Shown piece after piece: positions 43,265-51,907 of a stretch of 64,000 bases of DNA. Location: positions 15,478 through 79,477 of the forward strand of contig UQMU01000006.1 in assembly GCA_900542305.1 (NCBI GenBank), in the 5' to 3' direction. How positions within the stretch are numbered: the stretch's first letter is position 1; each line of letters starts with the position of its first letter. Both the position numbers and the translations under genes were made by a program. The stretch comes from an uncultured Collinsella sp. GTDB lineage: Bacteria > Actinomycetota > Coriobacteriia > Coriobacteriales > Coriobacteriaceae. The notes beneath the pieces were generated by a model. The model made no database searches and was not told the DNA's origin. It saw nothing but the letters and a program-made list of their open reading frames with translations.

Positions 43265-44882
43265 GCTGCAGGTTTCCAACATTGCACTCATTCGCGAGGC
43301 GACGTTGGTTCCGAGCGCGGGCCTAACGGTTCTGACTGGAGAAACCGGCGCCGGTAAGACCGCGCTGCTCTCGGCCCTCAAGCTTATTTTGGGCGAGCGT
43401 GCGGATTCTTCGACGGTGCGCGAGGGCGAGGCGCTTGCTAGCGTTGAGGCGCGGCTGTTCGACGGTCCACACGACACGGAGGGTTTCACGGTCCAGCGCA
43501 GCCTTTCTGCCGAGGGCCGCAGCCGCGTGAAGATTGACGGCCGCATCGCCAGCGTGCGCGAGCTTTCGGAGCGCGTTGGCGTGATGATGGATCTGTGCGG
43601 CCAGCACGAGCACCAGCGCTTGCTCGATCCGGCGCATCACGTTGCGATGGTCGATGCGTGGGCGGGACGTTCTGCGCTCGAGGCGCTCGAGCACTACCGT
43701 GCTTGCTTTAAAGCCTCGCGCGCGGCTGCCAAGGAGGTTCGTCGCGTCGAGGAGGCCTCGCGTGCGCAGGGGAGTCGTGTCGAGGAGGCGCGCTTCGCCC
43801 TGGAGCGCATTGCCGAGGTCGACCCCAGGCCGGGCGAGTATGAGGAACTCGAGGAACTGCTGCCGCGCTCCGAACATGCCGAGGTACTGGTTGCCACTGC
43901 TAGCGATGCCCATGCATCGCTTGTCGCCGAAGGGGGAGCGCTCGATGCCGTGAACAACGCCGTGGCAGAGCTTTCCCGTATGGCTACCGTCGATCGCAAA
44001 CTGGGCGACATTGCCGATGCGCTTTCGGATGCCTGTATCTCCCTTGAGGATTGCGCGAACGAGCTTCGTACCTATCGCGATGCCGTCGCCTTCGACCCGC
44101 GCGAGCTCGCTCGCATGCGTGAGCGGTATTCCGACCTCAAGGGCCTGTTGCGTCAGTGGGGTCCCACCATGGACGATGTTTTTGCCATGCGCGATCGCTC
44201 GCAAGAGCTGCTGTCCCTGGTCGATGATGGCGATGAACAGATCAAAAGGGCGCGTGAGGCACTCGGGAGCGCCGAGCGCGAGCTGTTCGCTGCTGCCAGG
44301 GCACTTAAGCGCGCTCGCAATACGGCGGCCCCGCGCTTTTGCCACGAGGTTGGCCGCCAGATGGCTCGCCTAGAGATGGGCGGCGCCGAGCTCGTCTGGG
44401 AGTCGCGTGATCTTCCCCGTGCTGAGTGGACGTCCGTTGGTCCTTCGAGCTACGAGCTGCTATACCGCAGCGGTGCCGGCTTGACGCCACGCCCCCTGCG
44501 CCGCATTGCGTCGGGCGGCGAGCTCAGCCGCGTCATGTTGGCAAGCAAGGTTGTCCTCGGTAACGCGGACGGTGTTGATACGCTGGTGTTTGACGAGGTC
44601 GATGCCGGTGTCGGTGGCTCCACGGCGCGTGCACTCGCGGGCGTGCTGGCAGATCTCGCCGCTACGCATCAGGTGATTGTCGTAACTCACTTGGCGCAGG
44701 TCGCCGTCATGGCCGACAAACATTATGTTGTCAGTAAGGAACCGGGCGATGTTCCCCAGACGCATTTGGACGAGGTGACCGGCGAAGCGCGTACCGCCGA
44801 GATCGCCCGCATGTTGAGCGGCGATCAGTCCGAGGCAAGCTTGGCGCATGCCAAGCAGATGCTCGAAGAAGCTCGAGGTTAG
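43254..44882 (+). CDS. recN: DNA repair protein RecN
   Basis: 542 residues. Walker A GETGAGKT at residues 29-36; the N-terminal MIDELQVSNIALIREA is typical. A coiled-coil middle is followed by the ABC signature RRIASGGELSRVMLA, Walker B TLVFDEVDAGVGGSTA and the final VTHLAQVAVMAD. RecN is an SMC-like ATPase that tethers broken DNA ends. It is the last gene of the efp operon. Confidence 0.95.
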   Translation: MIDELQVSNIALIREATLVPSAGLTVLTGETGAGKTALLSALKLILGERADSSTVREGEALASVEARLFDGPHDTEGFTVQRSLSAEGRSRVKIDGRIASVRELSERVGVMMDLCGQHEHQRLLDPAHHVAMVDAWAGRSALEALEHYRACFKASRAAAKEVRRVEEASRAQGSRVEEARFALERIAEVDPRPGEYEELEELLPRSEHAEVLVATASDAHASLVAEGGALDAVNNAVAELSRMATVDRKLGDIADALSDACISLEDCANELRTYRDAVAFDPRELARMRERYSDLKGLLRQWGPTMDDVFAMRDRSQELLSLVDDGDEQIKRAREALGSAERELFAAARALKRARNTAAPRFCHEVGRQMARLEMGGAELVWESRDLPRAEWTSVGPSSYELLYRSGAGLTPRPLRRIASGGELSRVMLASKVVLGNADGVDTLVFDEVDAGVGGSTARALAGVLADLAATHQVIVVTHLAQVAVMADKHYVVSKEPGDVPQTHLDEVTGEARTAEIARMLSGDQSEASLAHAKQMLEEARG

Positions 44883-44902
44883 GTCGTATCAGCGGTGTTG
44901 GC

Positions 44903-44931
44903 GGGACAAAATAGACTGAAATTTTTGTCCC
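44903..44931. terminator. Hairpin between converging recN and rpiR genes
   Basis: GGGACAAAA (44903-44911) pairs with TTTTGTCCC (44923-44931) around 11 nt. There is no separate T-tract, but the A/T runs inside the stem may help stop transcription from either side. Confidence 0.45.
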
Positions 44932-44941
44932 ACTACGCGTT

Positions 44942-45799
44942 TTACTCAACGACCTTATCCGGCTGGATGAGCTCCTCGTAGTAGCTGATATGCTCGCGAG
45001 CGTCTTCAATCTCGGGCAGCAGGAAGTTGTAGATGACTTCGATGATCATCGTGGCGCTGATCTTAGAGAACGCAAAGTCGCCCGTTGTCAGCAGCGCTTC
45101 GTGGTTGATGGTGTTAAAAGTGTAGTCTGCCAGGCGCGCGAGCGGGGATTTACTGTCGCTGCTGATGACGACTACGGTGGCACCGCAGTCGCGAGCCGCT
45201 TTTGCCATGCGATTCAAACGACGCGACTTGCCTGAGTTCGAAATCAGCACGATAACGTCACCCGGGCGTAACGTGAGTGCAAAGCCGATTGATGTCTCGC
45301 TAATGGTGCTCGCCATGCAGCGCAGGCCCAGCTGCGAAAATTTAAACGTCGCATCGAGCGCGACCGCGTTCGTATTGCCCACAGCCGCAAACTCAATAAC
45401 CCCTGCATGCTTAAGGGCATGCACAACAGCCGCCAGCGTATCGTGGTCGATACCGTCGATGGTCGCATTAAGCTCGCTCACCTTGGCAGCCAGGATGTTC
45501 TTGAGGCTCTGCTCCATATTGTCGAGCGAGACCTCGTCGGTCAGGCCCTCGTTGCGCTGGCTTTCCAAATCCCTCGCCAACGAAAACTGAAAGCTGCGGA
45601 AGCTGCCAAACCCAAGCTTGCGGCAGAAGCGCGAAACGGTCGCCTCGGACGTGGCAGCGGCGCGCGAGAGCTGAGCGGCCGTGAGGCGTGGCGCCTCGGA
45701 CTGGTGCTCCAATATATAGTCGACAATGCGCTGCTCGGACTCGCTGTATCCCTGATGGGTGCTAATGAGGGAAAGTGCGCTCTTGCTACTATCGGTCAT
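44942..45799 (-). CDS. RpiR/MurR family sugar-phosphate-responsive regulator
   Basis: 285 residues; the ATG at 45799 is 7 nt after AGGAG, and an upstream start would add 16 residues without support. The N-terminal HTH_6 domain (about 1-80) has AATSEATVSRFCRKLGFGSF. The C-terminal SIS domain has VGNTNAVALDA and VIVLISNSGKSRRLNRMAK. RpiR proteins sense phosphosugars. Divergence from the fructose PTS gene, with several inverted repeats between, suggests it controls that operon. Confidence 0.85.
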   Translation of the reverse strand: MTDSSKSALSLISTHQGYSESEQRIVDYILEHQSEAPRLTAAQLSRAAATSEATVSRFCRKLGFGSFRSFQFSLARDLESQRNEGLTDEVSLDNMEQSLKNILAAKVSELNATIDGIDHDTLAAVVHALKHAGVIEFAAVGNTNAVALDATFKFSQLGLRCMASTISETSIGFALTLRPGDVIVLISNSGKSRRLNRMAKAARDCGATVVVISSDSKSPLARLADYTFNTINHEALLTTGDFAFSKISATMIIEVIYNFLLPEIEDAREHISYYEELIQPDKVVE

Positions 45800-45901
45800 G
45801 GATGGCTCCTGGTTGGCATGAAAATCTAGCTTGATTTGCAATGCCATAGTATACGGGCATTTTCAATTACAAGATACACCTTGCCGTTTCAAGTGTTGAT
45901 G

Positions 45902-45944
45902 GTAAACTTTCACTTACCGTTTACGGTTATGAAAGAACCTTTCA
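45902..45944. promoter_or_regulatory. Candidate operators of the fructose operon
   Basis: Two inverted repeats lie in the rpiR-PTS divergent region: GTAAAC-N11-GTTTAC (45902-45924) and TGAAAG-AAC-CTTTCA (45930-45944). A direct repeat TTTCAAGTGT occurs at 45887-45896 and 45994-46003. Any could bind the RpiR regulator. A -10-like TATACT for rpiR lies on - at 45848-45853. Confidence 0.45.
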
Positions 45945-46071
45945 CCGGAGAATTGCGCCTTGTCTCTTCTCACGCGGACGGTAGGTTGGTATCTTTCAAG
46001 TGTGGAAAAACGCGCATTGAAGCGCGTATAGGGGAGCGCCTGCGGGCGCTGTACTCAAGAAGGAGGGACAC

Positions 46072-48081
46072 ATGGCTAAGTTTGACATCATCGCCGCGAC
46101 CGGTTGCCCGACCGGCATTGCGCACACCTTCATGGCGAAGGAGGCGCTGGAGAAGGCAGCTGCCGAGCGAGGTCTGACCATTAAGGTTGAGACCCATGGC
46201 CAGGTCGGTGTCGAGAACGAGCTCACCAAGAGCGAGATCGCTGGTGCCAAGGCCGTCGTCGTCGCAGCCGATAAGGATGTCCAGGCGGAGCGTTTCGCTG
46301 GTAAGCGCATGGTTTCCGTTGGTGTTTCCAAGGCCCTGTCCGTCGAGGCAGCCGGTAAGCTGATCGACCGCGCGCTCGCCGCCAAGGGTGACGACTCGGT
46401 TGCGGCTGCTGCCGATGTCGAGGATGAGGTCGAGGAGAAGGAGTCTGTCGGCCACATCATCTACAAGCACCTCATGAACGGCGTCAGCCACATGCTGGTC
46501 TTCGTCGTCGCCGGTGGTGTTCTGACCGCTCTTTCGTTCCTGTGGGGCATCACGTCCTTCGATTCGACGGCGTCTGACTACAACACCTTCGCCGCTATGC
46601 TCAAGATCATCGGCGGCATTGCCATGAACCTCATGGTTCCCGTGCTTTCCGCCTACATCGCCGAGTCCATCGGCAAGCGCCCAGCGCTCGTCCCCGGCTT
46701 CGTCGCCGGTATGATCGCCATCCAGGGCCTGCCCGTTAACGCCGAGACCGGCATGATCGACGCCGGCGGCGCCGGCGTGGGCTTCGGCTTCCTGGGCGGC
46801 ATCGTCGGCGGCTTCCTCGCCGGCTATGTCATCCTGCTGCTCGAGAAGGTCTTTGCCGGCCTGCCCAAGAACCTGGACGGCCTCAAGGCTATCTTCCTGT
46901 ACCCGCTGTTCTCGACGGCTATCGTCGGCTTGGTCATGCTCGGCATCTCCGGCCCCATGGCTGCCATCAACACCGCCATGATGGACTTCCTCAAGGGTCT
47001 GTCCGCTTCTGGCGCCATCGTCCTGGGTCTTGCCATCGGCTGCATGTGCGCCGTTGACATGGGCGGCCCGGTCAACAAGGCTGCCTACGTCACCGGTACC
47101 GCTATGCTCACCGAGGCCCTGGCCGCCGGTGTCGGCACCGACATCTACAACTTCGGCACCAACTTCATGGCTGCCGTCTCCGCCGCCTGCATCGTTCCGC
47201 CGCTGATCACCACCTTCGCCGTCGTCGTCGGCAAGAAGTACTTCAGCCAGGAGGATCATGACGCCGGTATCGTCAACCTCATCCTTGGTTGCACCCACAT
47301 CACCGAGGGCGCCATTCCGTTCATGACCAAGAACATCTGGCCCGTCATGCCCATCATGATGCTCGGTTCCTCTATCGCCTCGATCCTGACCATTATGTTC
47401 AACGTTCACGATCCGGCGCCTCATGGTGGCTTCCTGGTCCTGCCCGTTGTCGAGAATGGTCCGCTGTGGGTCCTCGCGATCCTCATCGGCGCTGTGGTCG
47501 GTGGCATCCTGTTCGTGGCCTTCAAGAAGTACGACTTCGAGAAGAACCAGAAGGCAGCTCCCGCCGCCGCTGCTCAGCCGGTCGAGGCCCCCAAGGCCGC
47601 TGCCGTCGAGGCCCCCAAGGCCGAGGCTGCCGACTTCGTGAAGGTCGAGAACGTCTTTGTCGCCGAGGACTTCGCTTCTCGTGACGAGGCTCTGAGCTTT
47701 GTCTCCAACCAGGCCGTCAAGGCCGGTGTCGCGAGCGACGCCGATGCCGTGATGAACGCCTTCCTGGCCCGCGAGGCCGAGGGTACCACGGGCATGATGG
47801 AGGGCTTCGCCATTCCGCATGCCAAGTCCGATGCCATTACCGAGGCCGCCGTTATCGTCGTCAAGGACGACTCCGGCGTCACCGGTTGGGACACCATGGA
47901 CGGCGCTCCCGTCAACGTGGCTATCGCCCTGCTCATCCCCGGTGCCCAGGCTGGCACCACGCATCTCAAGATTCTGTCCAAGGTCGCCGAGGCGCTCATG
48001 GACGAGGACTTCCGTGCCACCGTCAAGGGTTCCACCGACGCCGTCGAGATCGCCAAGACGATCAACGCCCGTCTGGTCTAA
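46072..48081 (+). CDS. fruA: PTS fructose-specific EIIBCA component
   Basis: 669 residues after GAAGGAGGG. Domain order is IIB (1-100), IIC (about 125-495) and IIA (about 520-669). The IIB phosphorylation site is Cys12 in ATGCPTGIAHTF; the IIA site is His583 in GFAIPHAKSDAI. The IIC part has about eight helices, including SHMLVFVVAGGVLTALSFLWG. It imports fructose with phosphorylation to fructose-1-phosphate. HPr, enzyme I and two PfkB kinases are encoded downstream, making a self-contained system. Confidence 0.93.
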   Translation: MAKFDIIAATGCPTGIAHTFMAKEALEKAAAERGLTIKVETHGQVGVENELTKSEIAGAKAVVVAADKDVQAERFAGKRMVSVGVSKALSVEAAGKLIDRALAAKGDDSVAAAADVEDEVEEKESVGHIIYKHLMNGVSHMLVFVVAGGVLTALSFLWGITSFDSTASDYNTFAAMLKIIGGIAMNLMVPVLSAYIAESIGKRPALVPGFVAGMIAIQGLPVNAETGMIDAGGAGVGFGFLGGIVGGFLAGYVILLLEKVFAGLPKNLDGLKAIFLYPLFSTAIVGLVMLGISGPMAAINTAMMDFLKGLSASGAIVLGLAIGCMCAVDMGGPVNKAAYVTGTAMLTEALAAGVGTDIYNFGTNFMAAVSAACIVPPLITTFAVVVGKKYFSQEDHDAGIVNLILGCTHITEGAIPFMTKNIWPVMPIMMLGSSIASILTIMFNVHDPAPHGGFLVLPVVENGPLWVLAILIGAVVGGILFVAFKKYDFEKNQKAAPAAAAQPVEAPKAAAVEAPKAEAADFVKVENVFVAEDFASRDEALSFVSNQAVKAGVASDADAVMNAFLAREAEGTTGMMEGFAIPHAKSDAITEAAVIVVKDDSGVTGWDTMDGAPVNVAIALLIPGAQAGTTHLKILSKVAEALMDEDFRATVKGSTDAVEIAKTINARLV

Positions 48082-48116
48082 CCCCACGGCTAGCGATTAA
48101 CATCGCCCCCTGTACA

Positions 48117-48153
48117 AAAGGCGAGGACTCCACCAGGAGCCCCCGCCTTTTTT
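48117..48153 (+). terminator. Terminator after the fructose PTS gene
   Basis: GGCGAGGACTCC (48120-48131) and GGAGCCCCCGCC (48136-48147) form a stem with two mismatches around ACCA, followed by six T. Confidence 0.85.
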
Positions 48154-48168
48154 CATCTCACCAAACGA

Positions 48169-48235
48169 AGTTGCGGTGAAATAGGGACTGTTTAACCGTT
48201 TCAACTTCAAATTCAATCCCTATTTCACCGCAACT
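48169..48235. repeat. 67-bp palindromic repeat, copy 2
   Basis: The left arm (48169-48190) and right arm (48214-48235) are complementary over 22 bp with one mismatch, beginning AGTTGCGGTGAAATAGGGA. The same ends and length occur at 14191-14257. The 23-bp centre differs between copies. Confidence 0.85.
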
Positions 48236-48344
48236 TACGGAGCAGGGCATAGAGGGGACTATCTACCGAGTCTTTAATGCGGACAGATTATCAGCCAGAA
48301 TTCCGTTCGGCCGATATTACTCTGGACCGGCCGAGTTTCCGCAG

Positions 48345-48471
48345 CTCGCCCGCCGGGCGGGGCGATTAAGTTTGTCACGAGTTCCGCACGCAAAGGAAAG
48401 CACTTAATGTGCTTTCCGTCTTGCGCGGGACTGTAGAGCAGCAAACTTAACCGCCCCGCCCGGCGGGCGAG
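48345..48471. repeat. 127-bp long inverted repeat before ptsH
   Basis: 30-bp arms at 48345-48374 and 48442-48471 match with a single mismatch. The centre holds a further perfect hairpin, GGAAAGCAC-TTAAT-GTGCTTTCC. A smaller inverted pair (TCGGCCG/CGGCCGA) flanks it on the left at about 48307-48335. No coding frame is seen in the 529-bp gap between the PTS and ptsH genes. The stretch after 48471 probably contains the ptsH promoter (TAATAT at about 48537). Confidence 0.8.
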
Positions 48472-48559
48472 CGCAGGGATACGACATCTGTCCAACAATT
48501 CGTGTGAAACACAATGAAAAACCGTTTGATGTGAGTTAATATAAACAACGTCGTGAATC

Positions 48560-48607
48560 TGACTCCTGCCACATGCATGACAGGGGTTAAACACAAAAAA
48601 GGAGTCA
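48560..48607 (+). promoter_or_regulatory. Leader hairpin that can mask the ptsH ribosome site
   Basis: TGACTCC (48560-48566) is perfectly complementary to GGAGTCA (48601-48607), which contains most of the ptsH Shine-Dalgarno sequence. A smaller CCTG/CAGG pair lies inside. This would lower translation when folded. Confidence 0.45.
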
Positions 48608-48610
48608 ATT

Positions 48611-48874
48611 ATGGTTTCTGAGAAGGCTACCCTCGTTAATCCTCAGGGTCTGCACATGCGTCCGGCTGGTCTGTTCGCCTCCACCATGGGCAAGTACGCC
48701 TGTGACGTGACGGTCGTCACCCCCGAGAAGGAGGTCAACGGCAAGTCCCCGATGGCCCTCATGGCTGCTGGTATCCCCTGCGGTACCGAGGTCGAGGTCA
48801 AGTGCGACGGCGCTGACGAGGCCGAGGCTCTGGCTGCTGCCATCGAGCTCATCAAGAGCGGTCTTGGCGAGTAG
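48611..48874 (+). CDS. ptsH: Phosphocarrier protein HPr
   Basis: 87 residues after AAAGGAG. The phosphoryl-carrier His15 is in PQGLHMRPAG, and the regulatory Ser46 is in NGKSPMALMA. Ser46 is normally phosphorylated by HPr kinase in firmicutes; no hprK is in the window. HPr passes phosphate from enzyme I to the fructose EIIA. The leader contains a potential Shine-Dalgarno-masking hairpin and the downstream gap contains a terminator, so ptsH can be expressed at a different level from ptsI. Confidence 0.96.
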   Translation: MVSEKATLVNPQGLHMRPAGLFASTMGKYACDVTVVTPEKEVNGKSPMALMAAGIPCGTEVEVKCDGADEAEALAAAIELIKSGLGE

Positions 48875-48919
48875 AACTCAAACGGGTCGCATGTTGAACA
48901 ACTAAGTTCATATTTGGGG

Positions 48920-48955
48920 GCGCAGTGACCTGTTGTAAGGTAGCTGCGCTCTTTT
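48920..48955 (+). terminator. Probable partial terminator between ptsH and ptsI
   Basis: GCGCAGTGACCT (48920-48931) pairs with AGGTAGCTGCGC (48938-48949) except for two central bases, then TCTTTT. It may reduce transcription into ptsI. Confidence 0.6.
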
Positions 48956-49007
48956 GTCATGGATATGGCAAAACGCTTTATCACATGACACGGAGAGAGG
49001 AATGGGA

Positions 49008-50711
49008 ATGTATCAGGGAGTCAACGCTTCCGAGGGCATCGGTATCGGCACCGTCATGGTCGCCGTCGATCCCGACTTGACGTTTGAGCCGCACGAGGTT
49101 GCTGATTCGGCAGCAGAGAAGGAGCGCTATCAGTCCGCTCTTTCGGTCTTCTGCGAGAAGACCCAGGCTCAGGCCGACCACATGAAGGAGACGGTGGGCG
49201 AGGCCGAGGCCGAGATCATGAGCGGACACATTGTCCTGGCTCAGGATCCGGGCATGACCGACGCCATCAACGCCGCCATTGACGGCGGTACCTGCGCCGA
49301 GCAGGCGCTCATGGACACCTCGACCATGTTCGAGAACATGTTCCTGTCCATGGACGACGAGATGTTCCGTCTGCGCGCGGCCGACATCGCCGACATCCGT
49401 ACCGGTATTCTGGCCGAGCTGCTGGGCAAGGAGGTCGTCGACCTCTCCGTCCTGCCCGAGAACACCGTCGTTGTCGTGCACGACCTCACGCCGTCCATGA
49501 CCGCCACGATCGATAAGGCCCACGTTGCCGGTATCGTCACCGAGACCGGTGGCCGCACGTCGCACTCCGCGATCATCGCGCGCGCCCTTGAGATCCCGGC
49601 TGTCCTTTCGGTTTCCAACAGCTGCACCGCGCTGCGCAACGGTATGACCGTTGTCGTCGACGGTGGCAAGGGTATCGTCGAGGCCGATCCCGACGAGGAG
49701 ACGCTCGCTGCCTACACCGCCAAGGCCGAGGCCTTCGCTGCCGAGAAGGCAGCCCTCGAGGCCTTCCGTGGCAAGCCGTCCGTGACTGCCGATGGCATCA
49801 AGAAGATCATCGCCTGCAACATCGGTAACCCCGATGACGTGCCCAACGCGCTCGATCACGACGCCGAGGCCATCGGTCTGTTCCGCTCCGAGTTCCTGTT
49901 CATGGACTCTGCTGAGCTTCCTTCCGAGGAGGAGCAGTTCAACGCCTACCGTAAGGTCGCCAGCGCGCTCAAGGGTGCTCCGGTCATCATCCGCACGCTC
50001 GATGTGGGTGGCGACAAGGAGATTCCGTATCTGCATATGGTCAAGGAAGACAACCCCTTCATGGGCTTCCGCGCCGTGCGTTACTGCCTGGCCAATCCCG
50101 ACCAGTACAAGGTCCAGCTCCGTGCTCTGCTGCGCGCTAGCGCCTTCGGTGACGTCAAAATCATGATCCCGCTCGTCACCTGCGTCGAGGAGGTCTTGGC
50201 TGTCAAGGAGCTCGTCGAGCAGTGCAAGGCCGAGCTGACCGAAGAGGGTCGCAAGTTCAACGAGAACATCGAGGTCGGCATCATGGTCGAGACGCCCGCC
50301 GCTTCGCTGCTCGCAGACCGTCTGGCCGAGGTCGCCGACTTCTTCTCCATCGGCACCAACGACCTGATCGGCTACACCATGTGCGCCGACCGTGGTAACG
50401 ACACCATCTCCAACCTGTACCAGGTTTACTATCCCGCCGTGCTCCGCTCGCTCAAGAACATCATCGAGAGCGGCGTGAAGGCCGGCATCATGGTCGGTAT
50501 GTGCGGCGAGGCCGCTGCCGATCCGCTGCTCGAGCCGCTGCTGATCAGCTGGGGCCTGGAGGAGTTCTCGATGAGCGCTCCGTCGATCCTGCGCGCCCGC
50601 AAGACCATCAGCCAGTGGACCAAGGCCGAGTGCGACGAGCTCGCCGAGAAGGCACTCGCCTGCAACACCGCCGCCGAGGTCAAGGCACTGCTCGAGTCCG
50701 CAGCTCGCTAA
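49008..50711 (+). CDS. ptsI: PTS enzyme I (phosphoenolpyruvate-protein phosphotransferase)
   Basis: 567 residues from the ATG at 49008, 7 nt after AGAGAGG; an ATG two codons earlier has no room for a ribosome site. The phospho-His is His186 in GGRTSHSAIIARALEIP. The PEP-binding barrel shows GLFRSEFLFMD, and the metal/PEP site FFSIGTNDLIGYT, then GMCGEAAADP. It starts the PTS phosphate relay from PEP to HPr. Confidence 0.96.
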   Translation: MYQGVNASEGIGIGTVMVAVDPDLTFEPHEVADSAAEKERYQSALSVFCEKTQAQADHMKETVGEAEAEIMSGHIVLAQDPGMTDAINAAIDGGTCAEQALMDTSTMFENMFLSMDDEMFRLRAADIADIRTGILAELLGKEVVDLSVLPENTVVVVHDLTPSMTATIDKAHVAGIVTETGGRTSHSAIIARALEIPAVLSVSNSCTALRNGMTVVVDGGKGIVEADPDEETLAAYTAKAEAFAAEKAALEAFRGKPSVTADGIKKIIACNIGNPDDVPNALDHDAEAIGLFRSEFLFMDSAELPSEEEQFNAYRKVASALKGAPVIIRTLDVGGDKEIPYLHMVKEDNPFMGFRAVRYCLANPDQYKVQLRALLRASAFGDVKIMIPLVTCVEEVLAVKELVEQCKAELTEEGRKFNENIEVGIMVETPAASLLADRLAEVADFFSIGTNDLIGYTMCADRGNDTISNLYQVYYPAVLRSLKNIIESGVKAGIMVGMCGEAAADPLLEPLLISWGLEEFSMSAPSILRARKTISQWTKAECDELAEKALACNTAAEVKALLESAAR

Positions 50712-50728
50712 TTTGGTATCAGAGGTAA

Positions 50729-50758
50729 CCGCGTGGTTGGAATGGGCCGGCCACGCGG
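50729..50758 (+). other. Hairpin in the ptsI-pfkB1 gap
   Basis: CCGCGTGG (50729-50736) pairs with CCACGCGG (50751-50758) around 14 nt. There is no T-tract, so it is more likely an RNA-processing or pausing element than a terminator. Confidence 0.4.
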
Positions 50759-50785
50759 CCCTCACATATACAGGGGGTACTGTAA

Positions 50786-51718
50786 ATGTTCTACACGCTA
50801 ACCGCTAACCCGGCTGTCGACATGACGGTTTCGAGCTCTCCGCTCGAGCCCGACGAGAACGTCCGCACCGGCTCGGCCAGCTACACGGCTAACGGCAAGG
50901 GCCTCGATGTGTCCTTCGCCTTTAAGAAGATGGGCGTCGACACCGTCGCGCTCGGCTTCTTCGCTGGCTTCACGGGCAAGTTCATCGTCGAGGAGGTCAT
51001 GAACCTGGGTTGCCTCTGCCGCCCGGTCTGGACCGACGGTATCACGCGCATTAACACCTACGTCAACGATGGCCAGCACGAGTACGGCATCCTGAACCCG
51101 GGTGCTCCGATCACGCCGCAGCACCAGGAGGAGCTCTACAACATCCTGGACACCGCGGGCGATCTCGAGTGCCTGATTGTTTCCGGCTCCGTGCCTCCCA
51201 AAGCTACGCCCGACTTCCTGGCTCAGGTCATGGAGCACGCTCAGGCTCGTGGCGCCGACGTCGTCCTGGACCTGTCCTCCGACAAGCTCAAGGAGCTCGC
51301 TCACAAGAAGCCGCTGCTCATCAAGCCGAACCATCATGAGATGAAGGCCATCTTCGGCGTGCCGGTCGACACCGACGACGAGGTTCGCGTTGCCATGAAG
51401 ATGGCTCACGACGCTGGCGTTCAGAACGTGCTGCTTACCCGTGGTAGCCGCGGCGATGCTTACTTCTCCAACGGCGAGGACATCTGGTACGCCAAGCGTG
51501 AGTTCAACATCAAGCTGGTTTCTTCCGTCTGCGCCGGCGACTGCACCCTCGCTGCGTTCCTGCACAAGTGGTACAGGGATCGCGACAACGTCGAGGAGGC
51601 CATGAAGCTCGCTATGGCCACCGGCGCCAACGTTGCCGAGTCCGTCGGCATTGGCGACTTCGGTCACGTCGACGAGTACAGCAAACGCGTTGCTGTCCGC
51701 AAGCTCGATCGTCAGTAA
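50786..51718 (+). CDS. PfkB sugar kinase, 1-phosphofructokinase-like (first copy)
   Basis: 310 residues. It starts MFYTLTANPAVDMTV, a FruK/LacC-type start. NGKGLDVSFAFKKMGV is the first PfkB pattern and SSVCAGDCTLAAFLHK the second, with the catalytic Asp in CAGD (family form GAGD). It likely converts fructose-1-phosphate, made by the PTS permease upstream, to fructose-1,6-bisphosphate; tagatose-6-phosphate kinase is the main alternative. A terminator separates it from its paralogue. Confidence 0.82.
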   Translation: MFYTLTANPAVDMTVSSSPLEPDENVRTGSASYTANGKGLDVSFAFKKMGVDTVALGFFAGFTGKFIVEEVMNLGCLCRPVWTDGITRINTYVNDGQHEYGILNPGAPITPQHQEELYNILDTAGDLECLIVSGSVPPKATPDFLAQVMEHAQARGADVVLDLSSDKLKELAHKKPLLIKPNHHEMKAIFGVPVDTDDEVRVAMKMAHDAGVQNVLLTRGSRGDAYFSNGEDIWYAKREFNIKLVSSVCAGDCTLAAFLHKWYRDRDNVEEAMKLAMATGANVAESVGIGDFGHVDEYSKRVAVRKLDRQ

Positions 51719-51746
51719 TCGAAACGCGACATATTCGTGCGCATGC

Positions 51747-51780
51747 GGCGCCCCGGTTTCGGCCGGGGCGCCTTTTTTGT
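51747..51780 (+). terminator. Terminator between the two PfkB genes
   Basis: GGCGCCCCGG (51747-51756) pairs perfectly with CCGGGGCGCC (51763-51772) around TTTCGG, then six T. Confidence 0.92.
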
Positions 51781-51907
51781 TCCGTCATGGGGGAGAGATG
51801 TTCTGCCGTACTTCATCGCTTCCACACCGTTCACCGAGTTGTTGTAGCCTTTTGTCGATGCGTGGAATATACTTTCATCAACACGTTGCTTCGTGAAAGG
51901 AACATTC

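Noticed and set aside
45970..48087. A 705-codon open frame on the - strand opposite the fructose permease
   Set aside because: It is a Gly/Asp/His-rich low-complexity shadow without a ribosome site. The + strand gene has both phosphorylation sites.
48299..48340. TCGGCCG/CGGCCGA pair considered as a separate terminator
   Set aside because: The stem is short, the loop is 15 nt or more, and no T-tract follows. It is noted only as flanking structure of the 127-bp palindrome.
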